From Ophiobolus disseminans (lineage: Eukaryota > Ascomycota > Dothideomycetes > Pleosporales > Phaeosphaeriaceae), in the NCBI GenBank assembly GCA_010093685.1, contig MU006218.1, forward strand, positions 1,361,637 through 1,425,636: a DNA stretch of 64,000 nt. The letters are read 5' to 3'. Below, piece by piece: positions 32,286-44,125 of the stretch (position 1 is its first letter; each line of letters opens with the position of its first letter). Made by a program: the position numbers and the translations under genes. The notes beneath the pieces were generated by a model, which saw only the letters and a program-made list of their open reading frames with translations, had not been told where the DNA came from and searched no databases.

Positions 32286-32407
32286 GGCGTATGGAGGGAC
32301 GGAGGGGGTTGAAATGGTGTGTCGGGGGCTTTGAAATGGCTACTGTGTTGTTTGATATATTACAAGAGCTAATTGGATTGATTGATGAGATGTACCTGCT
32401 CATCCTC

Positions 32408-33334
32408 TCATCCCTTCAAGCCCTTGAGGAAAGCCACGATGTCTCGCAACATGTCAGCTGAGTACCAATGACCCAGTGCTTCGTATTCTTTCCATTCGAC
32501 ACCGACGTCCAGACCAGCCAAGAACTCCGCAGCCATCTTGCCAAAGCGGACCGGGACTTTCTCGTCATCGGTTCCATGACCTATGAACACTGGCATGGAC
32601 TGCATAGCCGGCATCTCACCAACACATCCACTCCCTTCATTCTCAACATCTAGCTCTTCCCTCAACCACCTAACCGCCCTCTCAAACCTCGTCCCACCCC
32701 CATCATCCCCCTCACCTCTATCAAACATATCTTCCCCATTCCCATCTTCATCTTCCTCACCCTCCTCCACCGCACCCTCCATCCCCCTCCTCAACGGCAA
32801 AAACCCACAACACCCCACCACGCCCCCAAACGCCTGGCCCTCCCACAACATCGCCGCGATCAAACTACTCGCCGCGCCCTGACTCAATCCCATCAGCACT
32901 ACATTCCCCATCCCAACAAGCGCAATCTCCTCGCGCAAAAGGCCATGCAAATACTGCGTCGTCTCGCGCAAGCCAGGGACTTGCAAGTGCTGCTTAACTT
33001 CCGGTTCAGTAAGCGACCAGTTGTCGAACCATTGGTGAATGGAGCTGCGATTGAAGGCTGCGGCGCGGCGTAGCGGCGCGGTGGGGAAGATGAATTTCGT
33101 GGAGGGGAAGTGTGCTTGGAAAGACGTTGGTTCGGCAGGATCTACATTCGCATCTGGATTTGTTGCTGAAGCTAGATGAGACACAGGGTGTGCGAGGAGT
33201 GGATGTGCGATTTTATCGGCTGTGGAGCCGCGGCCGTGGAGGATGATGAGGGTTGTTTTGTGTGTTGAGGTAGGCGGGATGATGAGTGGTGGGATGTGGG
33301 TGTTAGTTTTGGTGTTGAATTTTGCTGAAGACAT
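32408..33334 (-). CDS. acyl-protein thioesterase/carboxylesterase-like alpha/beta hydrolase
   Basis: Single exon, 308 aa from the ATG at 33334 (MSSAKFNTKTNTHIPPLI). A further ATG at 33484 opens a longer frame, but its extra 50 residues look like leader. The phospholipase/carboxylesterase (PF02230) pattern is clear: TLIILHGRGSTADK, the nucleophile elbow GLSQGAAS, the acid in FIGHGTDDEKVP and the histidine in ALGHWYS. Length and order match acyl-protein thioesterase 1-like enzymes, which remove palmitate from proteins in the cytosol. An acidic insert (about 200-225, runs of Glu, Asp and Gly) after the GFLP strand is unusual for APT1 but common in fungal relatives. Substrate cannot be told from sequence. 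Confidence 0.85.
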   Translation of the reverse strand: MSSAKFNTKTNTHIPPLIIPPTSTHKTTLIILHGRGSTADKIAHPLLAHPVSHLASATNPDANVDPAEPTSFQAHFPSTKFIFPTAPLRRAAAFNRSSIHQWFDNWSLTEPEVKQHLQVPGLRETTQYLHGLLREEIALVGMGNVVLMGLSQGAASSLIAAMLWEGQAFGGVVGCCGFLPLRRGMEGAVEEGEEDEDGNGEDMFDRGEGDDGGGTRFERAVRWLREELDVENEGSGCVGEMPAMQSMPVFIGHGTDDEKVPVRFGKMAAEFLAGLDVGVEWKEYEALGHWYSADMLRDIVAFLKGLKG

Positions 33335-34035
33335 GATTACGTGGGTTGGTGGTGGATGTGAGGATGTGCAAGAGCGAGAAGATATATGATTAGTACTGGT
33401 ACGTACCAGATTCAAGCGTCGTCCGTGCTCGTTGCTGCCTAGGACGACACGTTTTCTTTCAATGTTAGTGTGGAGCTGCACCATATAACAAATGCAATGG
33501 TCGAAAGTGTTGTAACAATATTTTGAATTTCTTCATTCTCAGCTTTACTATCGCAACCCTACATCTTACTCGCACATCGCACCCTATGCACATGGCCGAC
33601 GCCTTCAAGCGCGGAAAGAATTATAAACAACGCACGCCTCAATTATTCGGGTATCCGGGCGGCCCACCAGTACACCAGTACCAGTAGAGAAAATTATGTG
33701 CAAGCACCGGCTCGCCGTCCATACTCGCAGAGAAACAAAACCGCACGCTCAGGCCAGGAGTGCAGCAGACGCAAGGAAATAATTTTGGAAACAAAAGAAA
33801 CGTAAATTTGAGCAAAAAGGCGAAGGAAATGGTATATCGAGAAGTCGAAGTATGTGGCGGAGCCCAATTCGTGCGCCGGGCAGGTATCATTGAAGTAGCA
33901 GTCGAAGGAAAGAGGTATGTCGGAAGGAAAGCAACGCAAAAGCGGAAGTATATGCAAAACTGAACAGCCACTAAACAAACGCCGTCGCCAATGTGTAAAG
34001 GACAAGTCGTGGACACATACACAGGTGTAGCGATC
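33335..34035. other. intergenic, 5' flank of the esterase gene
   Basis: About 700 bp. Leader rich in CACATC-type words next to the esterase start. No exon or repeat recognised; several short open frames on both strands overlap without motifs. Confidence 0.4.
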
Positions 34036-36237
34036 TTATGTGGAGGATGTGGTGTGGCTCTTCTTGCGGCTGAAGAGAGTACGTGTCCGGCTCTTGTCGC
34101 GGGACTTCTTTTCAGAGGTGTCCTTCTTCGTTGATCGTCCAGACCGAACGGATCGAGAGTCGGGGATGGTGGCGCTGTCGTCCATGTATTTGTCTTTGTA
34201 GATCCAGCTGTTGCCGACCATGCTCACGCCCTTGGCTTCGGCTGAGCGGTAGAAGACGGCGGCCTTCTTCATATCCTTCTTGACTCCAACGCCTTCGGCG
34301 TAACAGTAGCCGGCTTCGACCAAAGCATCGGCGTCGCCCCAGTTGCCGGCGATCTCATAACATCGGAGTGCGAGTGGCTTGTCTTGGGATGCGCCCCAGC
34401 CATTCATGTAGCACTTTCCAAGCTCATAAATAGCCACGGCGTATTGTGCTCGGTGCTGCTTTTTCTTGAGCTGATCTGTTGGCTCGCCATGTTTGGAGTG
34501 GTCCTCATCCCCAGCCACTTCTAGCTGGCCAGAGTCTACGGCACGTCGGAGCCACTGCAAAGCTTCCGCTTTGTTTTCACGCATGCCCCAACCATGTCGG
34601 CAGGCAAGACCGTACCAGAACATGGCTTCGGGAAGGCCTGCACGGGCAGCTAGGCGAAGATGGTAGGTGGACTTTAGAAGTTCACCAGCCTCGTGCAGTT
34701 CCAGACCAATGTCGCAGTGTTCTTGCGCGGTGATGTCGGCTGATCCTGCAGTACGGCCTCGGATAGTACTGTTGCTGGAGGTAAGTGATGGCGCCCCATG
34801 GTCAAAGGACGCATTGCGCGCAGCAGCAAAGTCTTGCCGTATGCGCGCCGACTCGAATGAGCGGGGTGGTGATACCGGAGAAGGCGGCCGTTCGTGGTTT
34901 TGATTCGGCTGATCCCATGTTATCTGACTCTTGAAAAAGTCCTCAATGCCGACAGATCGTCGATCGACAGTCCTGCCACGAGGAAGGCTGAACTTGGTGT
35001 ATGTGTACGAAGGCGCAGCATTGGTTGTGAAGTCGCCGGATCTACGGAAATCTTCACTAGCCATACTGACAGGAGTGTGCACCGTTTCGTTCGCATAGCT
35101 CGTGTTTTGGCAGTCAGCAGAGTCTTGACGCGCGGGCTGACTATCAAAGGACGGTCGCATATAGACGCTTTCCTCAGAATATTGCCGTGATGGTGCGTCC
35201 ATAGAGGGCCTGACGTCTATGGAAGGCCTGGTGCTCTGCCTGCTCATGGGTCGCGAGAAGTTGTAAGATGGACGTGGTAGTTGGCCGCTCGCGGAGTACT
35301 CCGAGGATATGGAAGGCGAACGCGGAATCGTCGAGCCGGTAACGGGTGTGAACGGGGATTGAGTCCGGGACAAGCTAGAACTGGGAGACAGGTTGCGATT
35401 CTGCTGGAGAGAGTCGTAGGAGCCGCTAAGGGACATGTCATCGACGTCTGAGCCGACATCTCCAGGGACAGATCGGATGCTGGGAGACATTCTGGGTGAG
35501 CGCTGGGAGTGGAGTGAGCTGGAGGATCGAGGAGGCAAGAGATTGGAACGCGGCTGCGGCTGTGGCCTGAGTTGGGAGTCGGTCGACGGCTTCCTCTGCG
35601 GGCTCAGGTACAGCTCCGAGGTCGGCGCAGGAGCGCTGGGCGTGACGGGCGTGGCTTCGCGCAGGCCGCCGATGCGAGGCTCCGCAGCGTCCGGAGAGCG
35701 CGACCGTGGAATGTCGAAGTAGCTTGTTGGCGAAGCAACCGGGCTGCTCTCTTCAATTGGTGCCATGGGGCTGCGCGCAGGCATTCTGGGCACATACTCG
35801 GGCTCGTCTCCGCCAAACTGAGGATAGAAGGACTTGTGTTTGTCGGACACTTGTTGCGGAGGCGAGGCCTCGGCGTGTTGGGTGTTGATGGGAACGGCTT
35901 CTTCATCCGGGGAGTTTACGCCTGACGACATGGCGGAAAAATAGCCGGACCGGTTTCCGAACTCATTCTGGATGGTAAGGGGCGCCAATCGACTCAGGCG
36001 GCGTCCGGTCTTGTCGGCCTGTTCGAATCTCTTTGCGAGCAGTCGTCCTTGGAGGGCGAGCGCATCGAGCGGAGAAAGCGCGGGCGGCACCTCTCCGGCG
36101 CGCGGACTGGGTAGGTCGGCAAGCGACAGGCTGCTCATGCTGGCGCTGGCCATGGTAGTGATGTCGTTCTTGCGGGGAGGGTCGAAGGACTGCGAGCGGA
36201 GTTCGAGGCCGCCCGGGCGGTAGGGGTGGTTTGCCAT
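34036..36237 (-). CDS. Sel1-repeat protein, DSF2-like
   Basis: Single exon, 733 aa. The first about 500 residues are disordered and rich in Ser, Pro, Arg and Gln (many SRSPS-like phospho-site patches). The C-terminal part carries Sel1-like repeats of 36-40 residues, recognisable by AMFWYGLACRHGWGMRENKAEALQW, AVAIYELGKCYMNGWGASQDKPLAL and ALVEAGYCYAEGVGVKKDMKKAA, followed by GNSWIYKDKYM and a lysine- and serine-rich end. Sel1 repeats act as protein-binding scaffolds. The layout resembles yeast Dsf2, and more distantly the chitin synthase activator Skt5/Chs4. It lacks a recognisable C-terminal CAAX prenylation box (ends HTTSST), which argues against Skt5. Function likely at the cell cortex or in signalling, not proven. 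Confidence 0.75.
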   Translation of the reverse strand: MANHPYRPGGLELRSQSFDPPRKNDITTMASASMSSLSLADLPSPRAGEVPPALSPLDALALQGRLLAKRFEQADKTGRRLSRLAPLTIQNEFGNRSGYFSAMSSGVNSPDEEAVPINTQHAEASPPQQVSDKHKSFYPQFGGDEPEYVPRMPARSPMAPIEESSPVASPTSYFDIPRSRSPDAAEPRIGGLREATPVTPSAPAPTSELYLSPQRKPSTDSQLRPQPQPRSNLLPPRSSSSLHSQRSPRMSPSIRSVPGDVGSDVDDMSLSGSYDSLQQNRNLSPSSSLSRTQSPFTPVTGSTIPRSPSISSEYSASGQLPRPSYNFSRPMSRQSTRPSIDVRPSMDAPSRQYSEESVYMRPSFDSQPARQDSADCQNTSYANETVHTPVSMASEDFRRSGDFTTNAAPSYTYTKFSLPRGRTVDRRSVGIEDFFKSQITWDQPNQNHERPPSPVSPPRSFESARIRQDFAAARNASFDHGAPSLTSSNSTIRGRTAGSADITAQEHCDIGLELHEAGELLKSTYHLRLAARAGLPEAMFWYGLACRHGWGMRENKAEALQWLRRAVDSGQLEVAGDEDHSKHGEPTDQLKKKQHRAQYAVAIYELGKCYMNGWGASQDKPLALRCYEIAGNWGDADALVEAGYCYAEGVGVKKDMKKAAVFYRSAEAKGVSMVGNSWIYKDKYMDDSATIPDSRSVRSGRSTKKDTSEKKSRDKSRTRTLFSRKKSHTTSST

Positions 36238-37278
36238 TGTGCAGGCAGGTAGACGATGATGTACTCAGCAAGGGTGTCTCATGGGCGCGCAGGTGTGTGT
36301 CGGGCGATGACGCTGAGTCTTCATGCGCGCAGTGAGACACAGCGGGCAGGGCAAAAAGCGAGAATACTGCGGGCTTGGGGTGTTTTGTATGGCGGAAGAC
36401 GGCACCGGGGCTGCAACAGCGGCCGGGGGCTGTGTGGGTGCGGCGGTAGTGGTGTGTTGGTCGTTTGGCTGGGAGGTCGCAGATCTCGAAGGTGAAGGGG
36501 GAGCAGCAGAGAAGGAGCGGATGCGGCAACAAGCACCGACTTGGGATATCAATAGCAGAGCAGCAGAAGTGCTAGTGAGCAGCGAGAGACACTGCAGGCG
36601 TCGCGATGTTCTAGTCAAAGGGATCGGCTGCCCGTCGCGTACGGTAGCCAAACTTTGGACCTCCTGAAGCGCTTGGCAACGGACAGGGCCCTCAAACCGC
36701 GTGCGTCTGGGGTTCTCCTTGCTATGAAAAGACCAAACGAATCAGGCTCGCTGCCAATACCGGCCCTGCAGCGCCGCCGTTGTCGCACGGGCGCCCTGAA
36801 AGCCACCATCGGCGGGCGATTGGGCTCTCCACAGCGGTACCTCATCTCTGCCTGCCGTGTCCAGTCACGACGGCGTCCTCATTACACACATTGATGTGTG
36901 CCCGCCAGCGCGAACCAGCGCAGCGCACAAGATTCGGAGTCCGTCCGCCTCGATGCGCCTAGCGCGCTCGCCCTCTCGGGTTCCTTCCGATTTCAGACAC
37001 GGCTGCCGTCGTTAGCGTGCTGTGGCACCTCTGTGCGTCACTGCTCATTTGGCAGGCACGAACCACAGTTCCCGGCCGCGACAGCATCGTGAGCTGAGAA
37101 GCTGTCCATTGTACTTGTACCACTATATAGGCCGACTGACTGGAGAGTGTCTGTTCCTGCTTGCGACCCCAATTCCCACAGCATGGCCGGACCCTTTTCG
37201 TCGCTGCCAAGTCCTCGTACTCTTACATAACTCTGCCTAATCACCGTCTCCTGAACTGAGCCGCCACACTTGCCACAC
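36238..37278. other. intergenic, 5' flank of the Sel1-repeat gene
   Basis: About 1 kb, unusually rich in short GC-rich open frames on both strands that overlap each other, with no motif or splice support. TATATAGG at about 37123. No gene called. Confidence 0.4.
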
Positions 37279-38672
37279 TCAAGCCGCCTCCACGCGCTCC
37301 CACGACTGCAGCTGCACGCTGTCCTCGAGTATTGGTGATGCGTACGTGTCCAGCGACACGCGACGTAGCCCCATCATCCAGCCCACTAGGCCCTCTGGAA
37401 ACCAACTTCCGACGAGGTCGTAGCTCACAGCGCCGCGACCCACCCGCCACACAGCGCGGGGCCGCTTCTGCAGCATGGCGTCGAACACAGCGTTGTGCAG
37501 CTCGCGCAGTGAACTTCCCGAGCTGTCGGCGTTGAGGAATCCTTGACTATGCCCAGTGCGCGTCTGGTTCTCAAAGTTACGAGCATACAGCGCTCTGGTG
37601 GTGGCTGGCCAGGCGTGTGGGCTGCCGGCCCCTCTTGTTTGGAGGTGGTGTTTGGGGCCCACGTGCGAGTAGTCGAACGTTCCGAGATGAAACTGGAGAA
37701 CATCGATTCCCAACGTCCCGAGCTCGGCTCGGAGCGACGCCGAGAAACCTTCGAGGGCCTTCACAATAGTCGTTTCGACGCTGTGGAATGGTGGTCGCAG
37801 CGACGCCACGATGCTGGGTGTGAGCATGAGCACCCGCGACTTGAACTCACATATGGTTGGCAGCAGCGCCTGGGTCACTGCTATAGTGTTGAGTACTTTG
37901 GCGTTCAGCGCATCCGACCACAGCTCTGGAGGGACCGTCTCGACGGGGCCCGTGGGGAAGATGAGGTCTGGGACCAGCACTATCCCTCGCAGCATTAAGC
38001 TGTGTGGACTTGCACCATTGAATGCGACGTGTGGTCTCTGGAGCGTGTCGTGAAAGCGCTCGATGGCTTCCTGTGTGCCAAACGTGTCTACAACATCCAG
38101 ATGCAGCGGGCGCACGTCTGCCCTGGCTTCGCTTATGACCTGCTGCTCCTCGTCCATGTTCGAGCATACAATGTACACGATGAAGCCGCGCCGCTCGAGG
38201 TCGAGGGACAGCGACCGCGTGATGGGCGAGTTGGGAGGGCCGGCTACCACGACAACCTCCGTCTTTGCCCCGTTACCCGCTCGCTTTGCCCTCCGCTTGC
38301 GATTGTGCTTCCGTCGTTCTCTCCACAGCAACAGTCCGCCCGTGCCAGCAAAGGCCACGATGGCGACTGTAAGTGCACGATTGCGTGATATCCAGTCCTG
38401 CACCTGCTGTAGATATGCGACGTCGGTGACAAGGTGCGGGGGCGGGGGTGGTGGAAGTGGTCGTGCCTGCGCAGGAAGCCATCCCTCGGGCACATGTCTC
38501 TTCACGTACCCCGCCACGCTCGTAAGGTGCCGGTCGCTGGCGTCGAAGATGGAGTTGGTGAAGCCGCGGACATCTCTGGTGTAGTCTGCGAGCTGGCTCC
38601 GTCAGCAAAGGCGGAGGCAGGGGCGATTGCGACACTCACCAGATCTAGAAAGTGAGAATCTTCGTGCGACAT
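37279..38672 (-). CDS. DUF1776 family protein (SDR-like, membrane-anchored)
   Basis: Exons 38672-38640 and 38592-37279 over a 47-bp intron (GTGAGT, GCTGACGG branch, CCAG) give 448 aa. The join reads FLDLLADYTRDVRGF. A more 3' acceptor (GCAG) four bases on would break frame. A hydrophobic anchor (ALTVAIVAFAGTGGLLLW) near residue 85 is followed by a strongly basic stretch (RERRKHNRKRRAKR). The remaining part resembles a short-chain dehydrogenase fold: EVVVVAGPPNSPITRSL, PLHLDVVDT, IAVTQALLPTI and a FSASLRAELGTLGIDVL segment. The usual SDR catalytic YxxxK is not evident. DUF1776 is a fungal family; biochemical role is not established. Confidence 0.82.
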
Positions 38673-39265
38673 GACTGCTACCAGACACGGCACGTCAAAA
38701 AGCACGCGGCATGCACTCTTTGTGGTGCGGCGTCGATGATGCTTTGTCGAACATGACCGCAAGACACGCCCAGCAACCTACGTAATCCGCGTCAAGCCAC
38801 CGCGAAGCGTGACCCGCGAAGTCACATGCCCTTGAGGGAGTCCGGGTGCGCCACCATCTTCAGGCCAGCCGCACATTTTCCGCCCCGTCGAGTGCGTGCT
38901 TGCTGACTGCAGGCTGCGCGCATTCACCTACCGGTCTTTACACAATGGCCATTTGTTGCGGGTAAAGGCATATTGTAACACTGGGAATCCAATCTCTCAG
39001 CCTTGCGCTTCTATCACCACCTACGTCCCAGCGACGCGTGAATAGCTTACGTGGCCGGGCCTCGTCGTTTGCCCCTCCACTTGAGTAATCTCTTTCTATT
39101 GTGTTTCTCTTCAATTCTTCGCCTCACTGCAGTCGCAGTGCAATCTCGGAGAGGGCGTTTTTTCCACTTCCAGGTGTTTGTCCTTCCAGAACTTGCAGCC
39201 TGCTCTGGGATCTCAAAGCCCACACTCAACCACGGCATAACAGCGACTGCATTCAAGAGACCGGC
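38673..39265. other. divergent spacer between the DUF1776 and WSS1-like genes
   Basis: About 590 bp. Pyrimidine-rich towards the WSS1-like start (TCTCTTTCTATTG, CTCTTCAATTCTTCG). No coding exon recognised. Confidence 0.35.
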
Positions 39266-40771
39266 ATGATGAGGGAAATCGACGCGCATTTCGACGCATA
39301 TGAGCATCTCAAGCACCTCCCAAATGACGCCGAGGCGCTACACATGCTGCGAAAGGCCGCCTCGATGGTCAAGCCGATGATGCGGAAACGAGGCTGGAAG
39401 GTCCAGACGTTGGCAGAGTTTCTCCCTGACGAGCCGCAGCTATTAGGTAGGTACACTTGAGCATGTGCCGAACCTTGTAGCTAAGCAGCCCTAGGTCTCA
39501 ACATCAACCGTACGGAGAGGATACTAATAAGGCTAAGATATCACCATGATTCTCGGCAATTCTTGTCAATGGAGCAGGTTACAGACACATTGCTACACGA
39601 ACTCTCGCATATCATATTTGGGCCCCACAACGCTGACTTCAACAATCTCTGGAATGAGCTTCGGGATGAGCATCAGTCGCTGCTCATGAAGGGTTACTCT
39701 GGCGAGGGCTTCCTATCGCAGGGCAAAAAGCTTGGTGGTAAGAGGGTGCCTCTTGACGAGATGCGACGGCAGGCTCGGATAGCAGCCGAAAAGCGAAAGT
39801 CAACCATCAATGCCAATGCTGGCGGCCATCGATTAGGTGGTTCGTCGACGGTACGAGGAGTAGATATGCGGAGAGTCATTGCAGACGCAGCATCAAGGAG
39901 AAGCAGCATTACAGAAGGCTGTGCAAGTAATAGCGCAGAAGCGGGACGACTGGTACACCAACAAGAGCAGGATGGCTTCAGAACGCGAGCTGAACAAGAT
40001 GATGCCAATGACCAAGCAATCGCACGAGCGCTACAGGATCTCATGTACGAGGAGGAGATGCAGAGATTAGGGAAGCCAACTGCGCTAGGCGGCTTGAGTT
40101 GGGATCCGACAAACGGTCTTTCCTTCGACAGCAATCCACCCTCACGTACATCTTCGCCAGCGCCCAGCTCATCATCCGGCCTGGAGTGGTCAAAAGAGGG
40201 CGGGCTTTCTTTCGGTACCTCGACATCTCTACCGCCTCCTGTACGGCAGTCATCACTACCTGCCGTGAACAATCAAGGGCGTCCAATATCTCGCCTGGTT
40301 ACCCCACAACCACAACCTAGGCAATCTTCCTCCCGCCCGATATCAACATCAAGAACCTCATCCTGGGGTCCGTCTCGTCTAGTCAGCCAGGAAGAAGAGC
40401 AAATACGAAACAAACAACTCCCACCCACACCTCCACCCACCTCTCCACAACAGCCTGACATTCCCACGGACCCAGACAAGTGGGCTTGTCCGCAATGTAC
40501 GCTGCATAACCCTTTGGACTACCTGGCCTGCGAGGCTTGTGGTCTCGAGCAGCCTCCGCAGCCCATACCTCAGCACAAACGATTCGGCACGGGTCACGCA
40601 GCGCCTAGCTTACCCAAGCCGCCGCCGCAGTCTGGTCTCAGAGGCCAGGGTGCCACGCCATTTGAGCCTGCAAAGGGCAGGCTAGGTTGGAATTGTCTGG
40701 AGTGCGGTACGTTCATGGAGAACGAGTGGTGGACATGCTCTTTGTGTGGGACTATGAAGCTGGATTCGTGA
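39266..40771 (+). CDS. WSS1-like DNA-protein-crosslink protease (WLM domain, two zinc fingers)
   Basis: Exons 39266-39446 and 39495-40771 (intron 48 bp) give 485 aa; the join reads DEPQLLGLNINRTERILIRLR. The WLM metalloprotease domain occupies about 1-155. Its active site HELSHIIFGPHNADF supplies the HExxH zinc ligands and the third His of GPH. A disordered Ser/Pro-rich linker follows. Near residue 395 comes a RanBP2-type zinc finger (WACPQCTLHNPLDYLACEACGLEQP), and at the end a second CX2C...CX2C finger (WNCLECGTFMENEWWTCSLCG). Yeast Wss1 and metazoan SPRTN cleave proteins trapped on DNA; Wss1 binds SUMO and Cdc48 through its tail. The start was chosen at the paired ATG (MM) in front of the first domain helix; the longer upstream frame is not family-like. 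Confidence 0.88.
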
Positions 40772-41337
40772 GAAAGGTGGCAGTGAAGGGCTCAGAAATT
40801 CCTGTTTCATAGGGCATCTTAGATAATTGGATACACTGATTTGGGCTGAGGGAGCTTCGAAATCTACACGGAGGGATAGTAAGCAAATACGCCAAGAAAA
40901 GTGTGTATATTCCTGTTAGACGTGTCGATCGGACAGATATCATGAATATCAAACCGGGTCGGAAATGCTGCTGGTGTTACGTCTATTCCGGCCTGAGCTG
41001 ACTTTCCGACGTGAGTGTGTAGGCTGTCCTTTTTACTAGGAAGTATAGAACGGTGTCTCTTTCCCTAAAGAAAACAAATTTAGCTTTGCATTCGCTCACT
41101 AAGCATCGCGAACTATCGTGTGTCAAACGAATGAGACGTGTGTCGAAAAACATCATCAAGCTAAGGCACTGTACTAAAAGATAGTTTGCGTTAGTGTTGT
41201 ACCACTAGCAAGTGGCAGCCCTGGAGGCCGCGTCGATCTGGGGGCCAAAACTGTTTTGCCCCGCCCCCGTGCAACACCTCCTAAGAGGCAGCCTTACTCA
41301 ATATGCTTGCAGACGATTACCTCCATCCAGCGCGAAT
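40772..41337. other. intergenic, 5' flank of the DUF3176 gene
   Basis: No coding signal; a CG-poor, AT-rich stretch near 41040-41150 and a C-rich patch (CCGCCCCCGTG) near 41262. Confidence 0.35.
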
Positions 41338-43301
41338 ATGGGAGTTTTCCCGACACAATACGAACATGTCTCTACCAATAGCGAGGAGCTCCACTCGCTG
41401 AATCCTCAGCCCTACGGCGCAGCTGAATTTAACCGCCCCACAGTCTCTCCAATCTCACAATCATCCGCAGGTTGGCCAGACGCAAGGATTCAGGAAAGTC
41501 ATCAACCTTACCAACATCATCAAGGTCACGACCAACATGCACATGTCCACCAGAGACCCTTCCAGCGTCTCGAATCCTTGGACCAGGAAGACGGTGTCCA
41601 TACTCCCCCTTCCCAGAAACGTTCTAAGGGGACCGTAATTGATCGACTTGGCGACTGGTGGTGGTGGGAAATTGGAAGTGTACTTCTAAGTTTATCATGC
41701 GTCATCGCCATCGTCGTCACTCTCCTCGTCATCCAAAACAAATCGCTGTCTTCATGGCACTCCGCGATCTCGCCGAACGCCCTCATTTCGGTGTGTGACT
41801 ACAACCACATAGACAAGATGTATATGAAGACAAACGCTGACTTCGTAACCGCATTTAGACCCTCGCCACGGTATCTAAAGCAAGTCTCATGCTTGCAGTC
41901 GCAGGATGTATTTCACAACTCAAGTGGCTTTATTTCAAGCACTCGGCTCGTTCACTAAACGATATACAAATCTTCGACGATGCGAGCCGCGGTCCACTTG
42001 GTGCTTTTGAACTCCTGACCCGCTTGAGCCCGAAAGGGATATTCGCGGATCGATGCAGCGGCGCTGGATGGGCATCATGGGCTGCAGTCTTAACGATACT
42101 TGCGCTAGCACTGGACCCATTTGCACAACAAATCCTGTCCTTTCCCTTACGTTCTGTGCCAATTCAAGCGGACCGTCTGGCCTCAATCTCAACTGCGCAA
42201 ATCTACGACACAGGAACCGTTGGTGGTGTAGGAGCTAGTCACCAAAGACACGTAGATGTGGCTATGCAAGGCGCAGTCATGAACGGATTGTACACTCTCG
42301 GCTCACCCCTAGATTTTACATGCACCACTGCCAACTGCACATGGCCGACATTTTATACCGTCGGAATATGCAGCTCGTGCACCAATGTTACAGAACAGAC
42401 AAAAACGACGTGCTCCCCTCCAATCCGCGGTGGAATGAGCTGCAACTACACCCTTCCATCGGGTCTCAAACTCTCCTCTTCACGCACGACTAGTTCCGGA
42501 GGTGGGTCAGTCACAACGCTCAACATGACAGGAAGTTCGGCATCGGGATTCTCAGATCGCCTTGTCAACGCCAGTCTCGTCCGCATCTCAAACGGCGCAG
42601 GTACATATGAAATCCCCGAAGCCTTCGATTGCCGTCTCTCATGGTGCGCAAAACGCTACACCAACGTCGTCGTCTCAAACGGCAAAATCGACACGCCCGA
42701 ACCACGCTCATGGTCCCTCGAACCCCCGGACAGACACTACGACAAAGATGCCACATGGCTGCACGCTTACAACGTACCCGCCAGTGCGCAGGATTTCGAC
42801 GGCCCAAACAGGACGTTCACGGTCAATACCAACGACCACAAATTACTGGGTGGATGGCTCGCAAGCACATTCTTCAAAGCACAAGGCCAAGATGCCGTCG
42901 CTCGCGTACTCTACCTCGAACCCAATGTCTCACTTGCATTTACCAATATCGCAACATCCATGACAAACAAGATACGCGAAGGCCGCAACGCCACGCTCGT
43001 CGCCGGCACCGCATATCGGGAGGAAACCTACATTCACGTGAATTGGGCGTGGCTCGTTCTTCCAGGCGTAGTCGTGCTCATGGGCGTTGTGTTACTGGCT
43101 GCAAGTATATGGCTGTGTCGAGGAGAGGAGGATGGGCTGTGGAAGAATTCGATTATTGCGACGATGGTGATGCAGGTCAGGGGCTGGAAGGGGCTGGGCA
43201 CGGGGAGGTGGAGTGAGATGGGGGGGATGGCGAGGGGGATGAAAGGGAGGGTGGAGGGGAATGAGGTTGGGGGATTTGATTTTGTAAGGGCGTGGAAGTA
43301 G
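41338..43301 (+). CDS. DUF3176 transmembrane protein
   Basis: Exons 41338-41790 and 41859-43301 (intron 68 bp) give 631 aa. The join reads NALISTLATVSKASLMLAVAGCISQLKWLYF, the core signature of DUF3176. The N-terminus (about 1-95) is disordered and rich in His, Gln and Ser. Membrane helices are at about 112-130 (SVLLSLSCVIAIVVTLLVI), 155-170, and 212-232 (AAVLTILALALDPF), then a large lumenal or outer domain of about 330 residues with paired cysteines (CTTANCTWPTF, GICSSCTNVTE, CRLSWCAKRY) and about ten N-glycosylation sequons. A final helix (AWLVLPGVVVLMGVVLLAAS) near 555 precedes a basic tail. DUF3176 is common and multi-copy in Pezizomycotina, with no known function. Confidence 0.85.
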
Positions 43302-44125
43302 GTGATGGATGGTGAGAGGAGAATTCGATTGAAGAGTCAACGTAATGGGAATATACTTTGATACATGTTGTGTGGTTGATTGAACTTGCGTGCTATAGTC
43401 TTGAAGTCTTTCGATCACTAATAGGTAGAAGAGTTGATTGAGATTCAGAGACTAGATCAAATAACGAGCACTTATGTATGAACGCCGCGCTGCACTGTCA
43501 CTGGGACAGCTCACTAGATAAGGATTCTGCACGAGACTACCCATGCCGCAATGATTGAGATGCCGAGGTAAGTATGTTGGGTTGGAGGCCTTACACGAGT
43601 GCTACGCCGCCAGCCTGCACTAAATGCTGATTATTCGCCAGCTAACTATGCTGTGAGTTATTCTAGCTCCTGCTTAATGTCTTCGCTTGATCGTTCTTTC
43701 TACCTGTGCCTCGATACGCCTCTACGCAATTGAGGTGCGATGATGTGTCAGGAAATGGAGTTTGATAGATGTGTCCGTCAGTTGTCTTGATGTCATCATC
43801 CCAAGATAGTTTCGAGGCACATTAGCCGCCAGATGCTAGAGATACTCGGTTGATCGCGTGCCTCGCGCTGTCGGGCATTATCCTATCCGACGAGCCGACC
43901 TTGCTCGTTCTGGCAATGACTCGTAACACTTGGAGCTTATTCCCAGATTAACCATGCCACAATGTAGCAGTCCACTCGGTGTACGGGTTATCGGTGTTGT
44001 CTGTAGCCGGCATGAGGGTAATCGGTGACCCGCAGAAAGCACAAGAGGGCCTGCGCCGCCCTTCACTAAACAGCTATTTCGACTTAGCAAACCCGAAGAC
44101 ACAATCACTCTCATCTACTACCAAC
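43302..44125. other. intergenic, nothing recognised
   Basis: About 820 bp, moderately AT-rich, with TAACTATGCTGTGAGTTATTC and similar short palindromic words. No gene. Confidence 0.35.

Noticed and set aside
36265..36667. Overlapping open frames of 110-130 codons on both strands
   Set aside because: GC-rich sequence gives long chance frames; none has a motif or sensible start context.
38502..38762. Longer N-terminus for the DUF1776 gene from 38762
   Set aside because: The extra residues are basic and leader-like; the ATG at 38672 gives the compact first exon before the intron.
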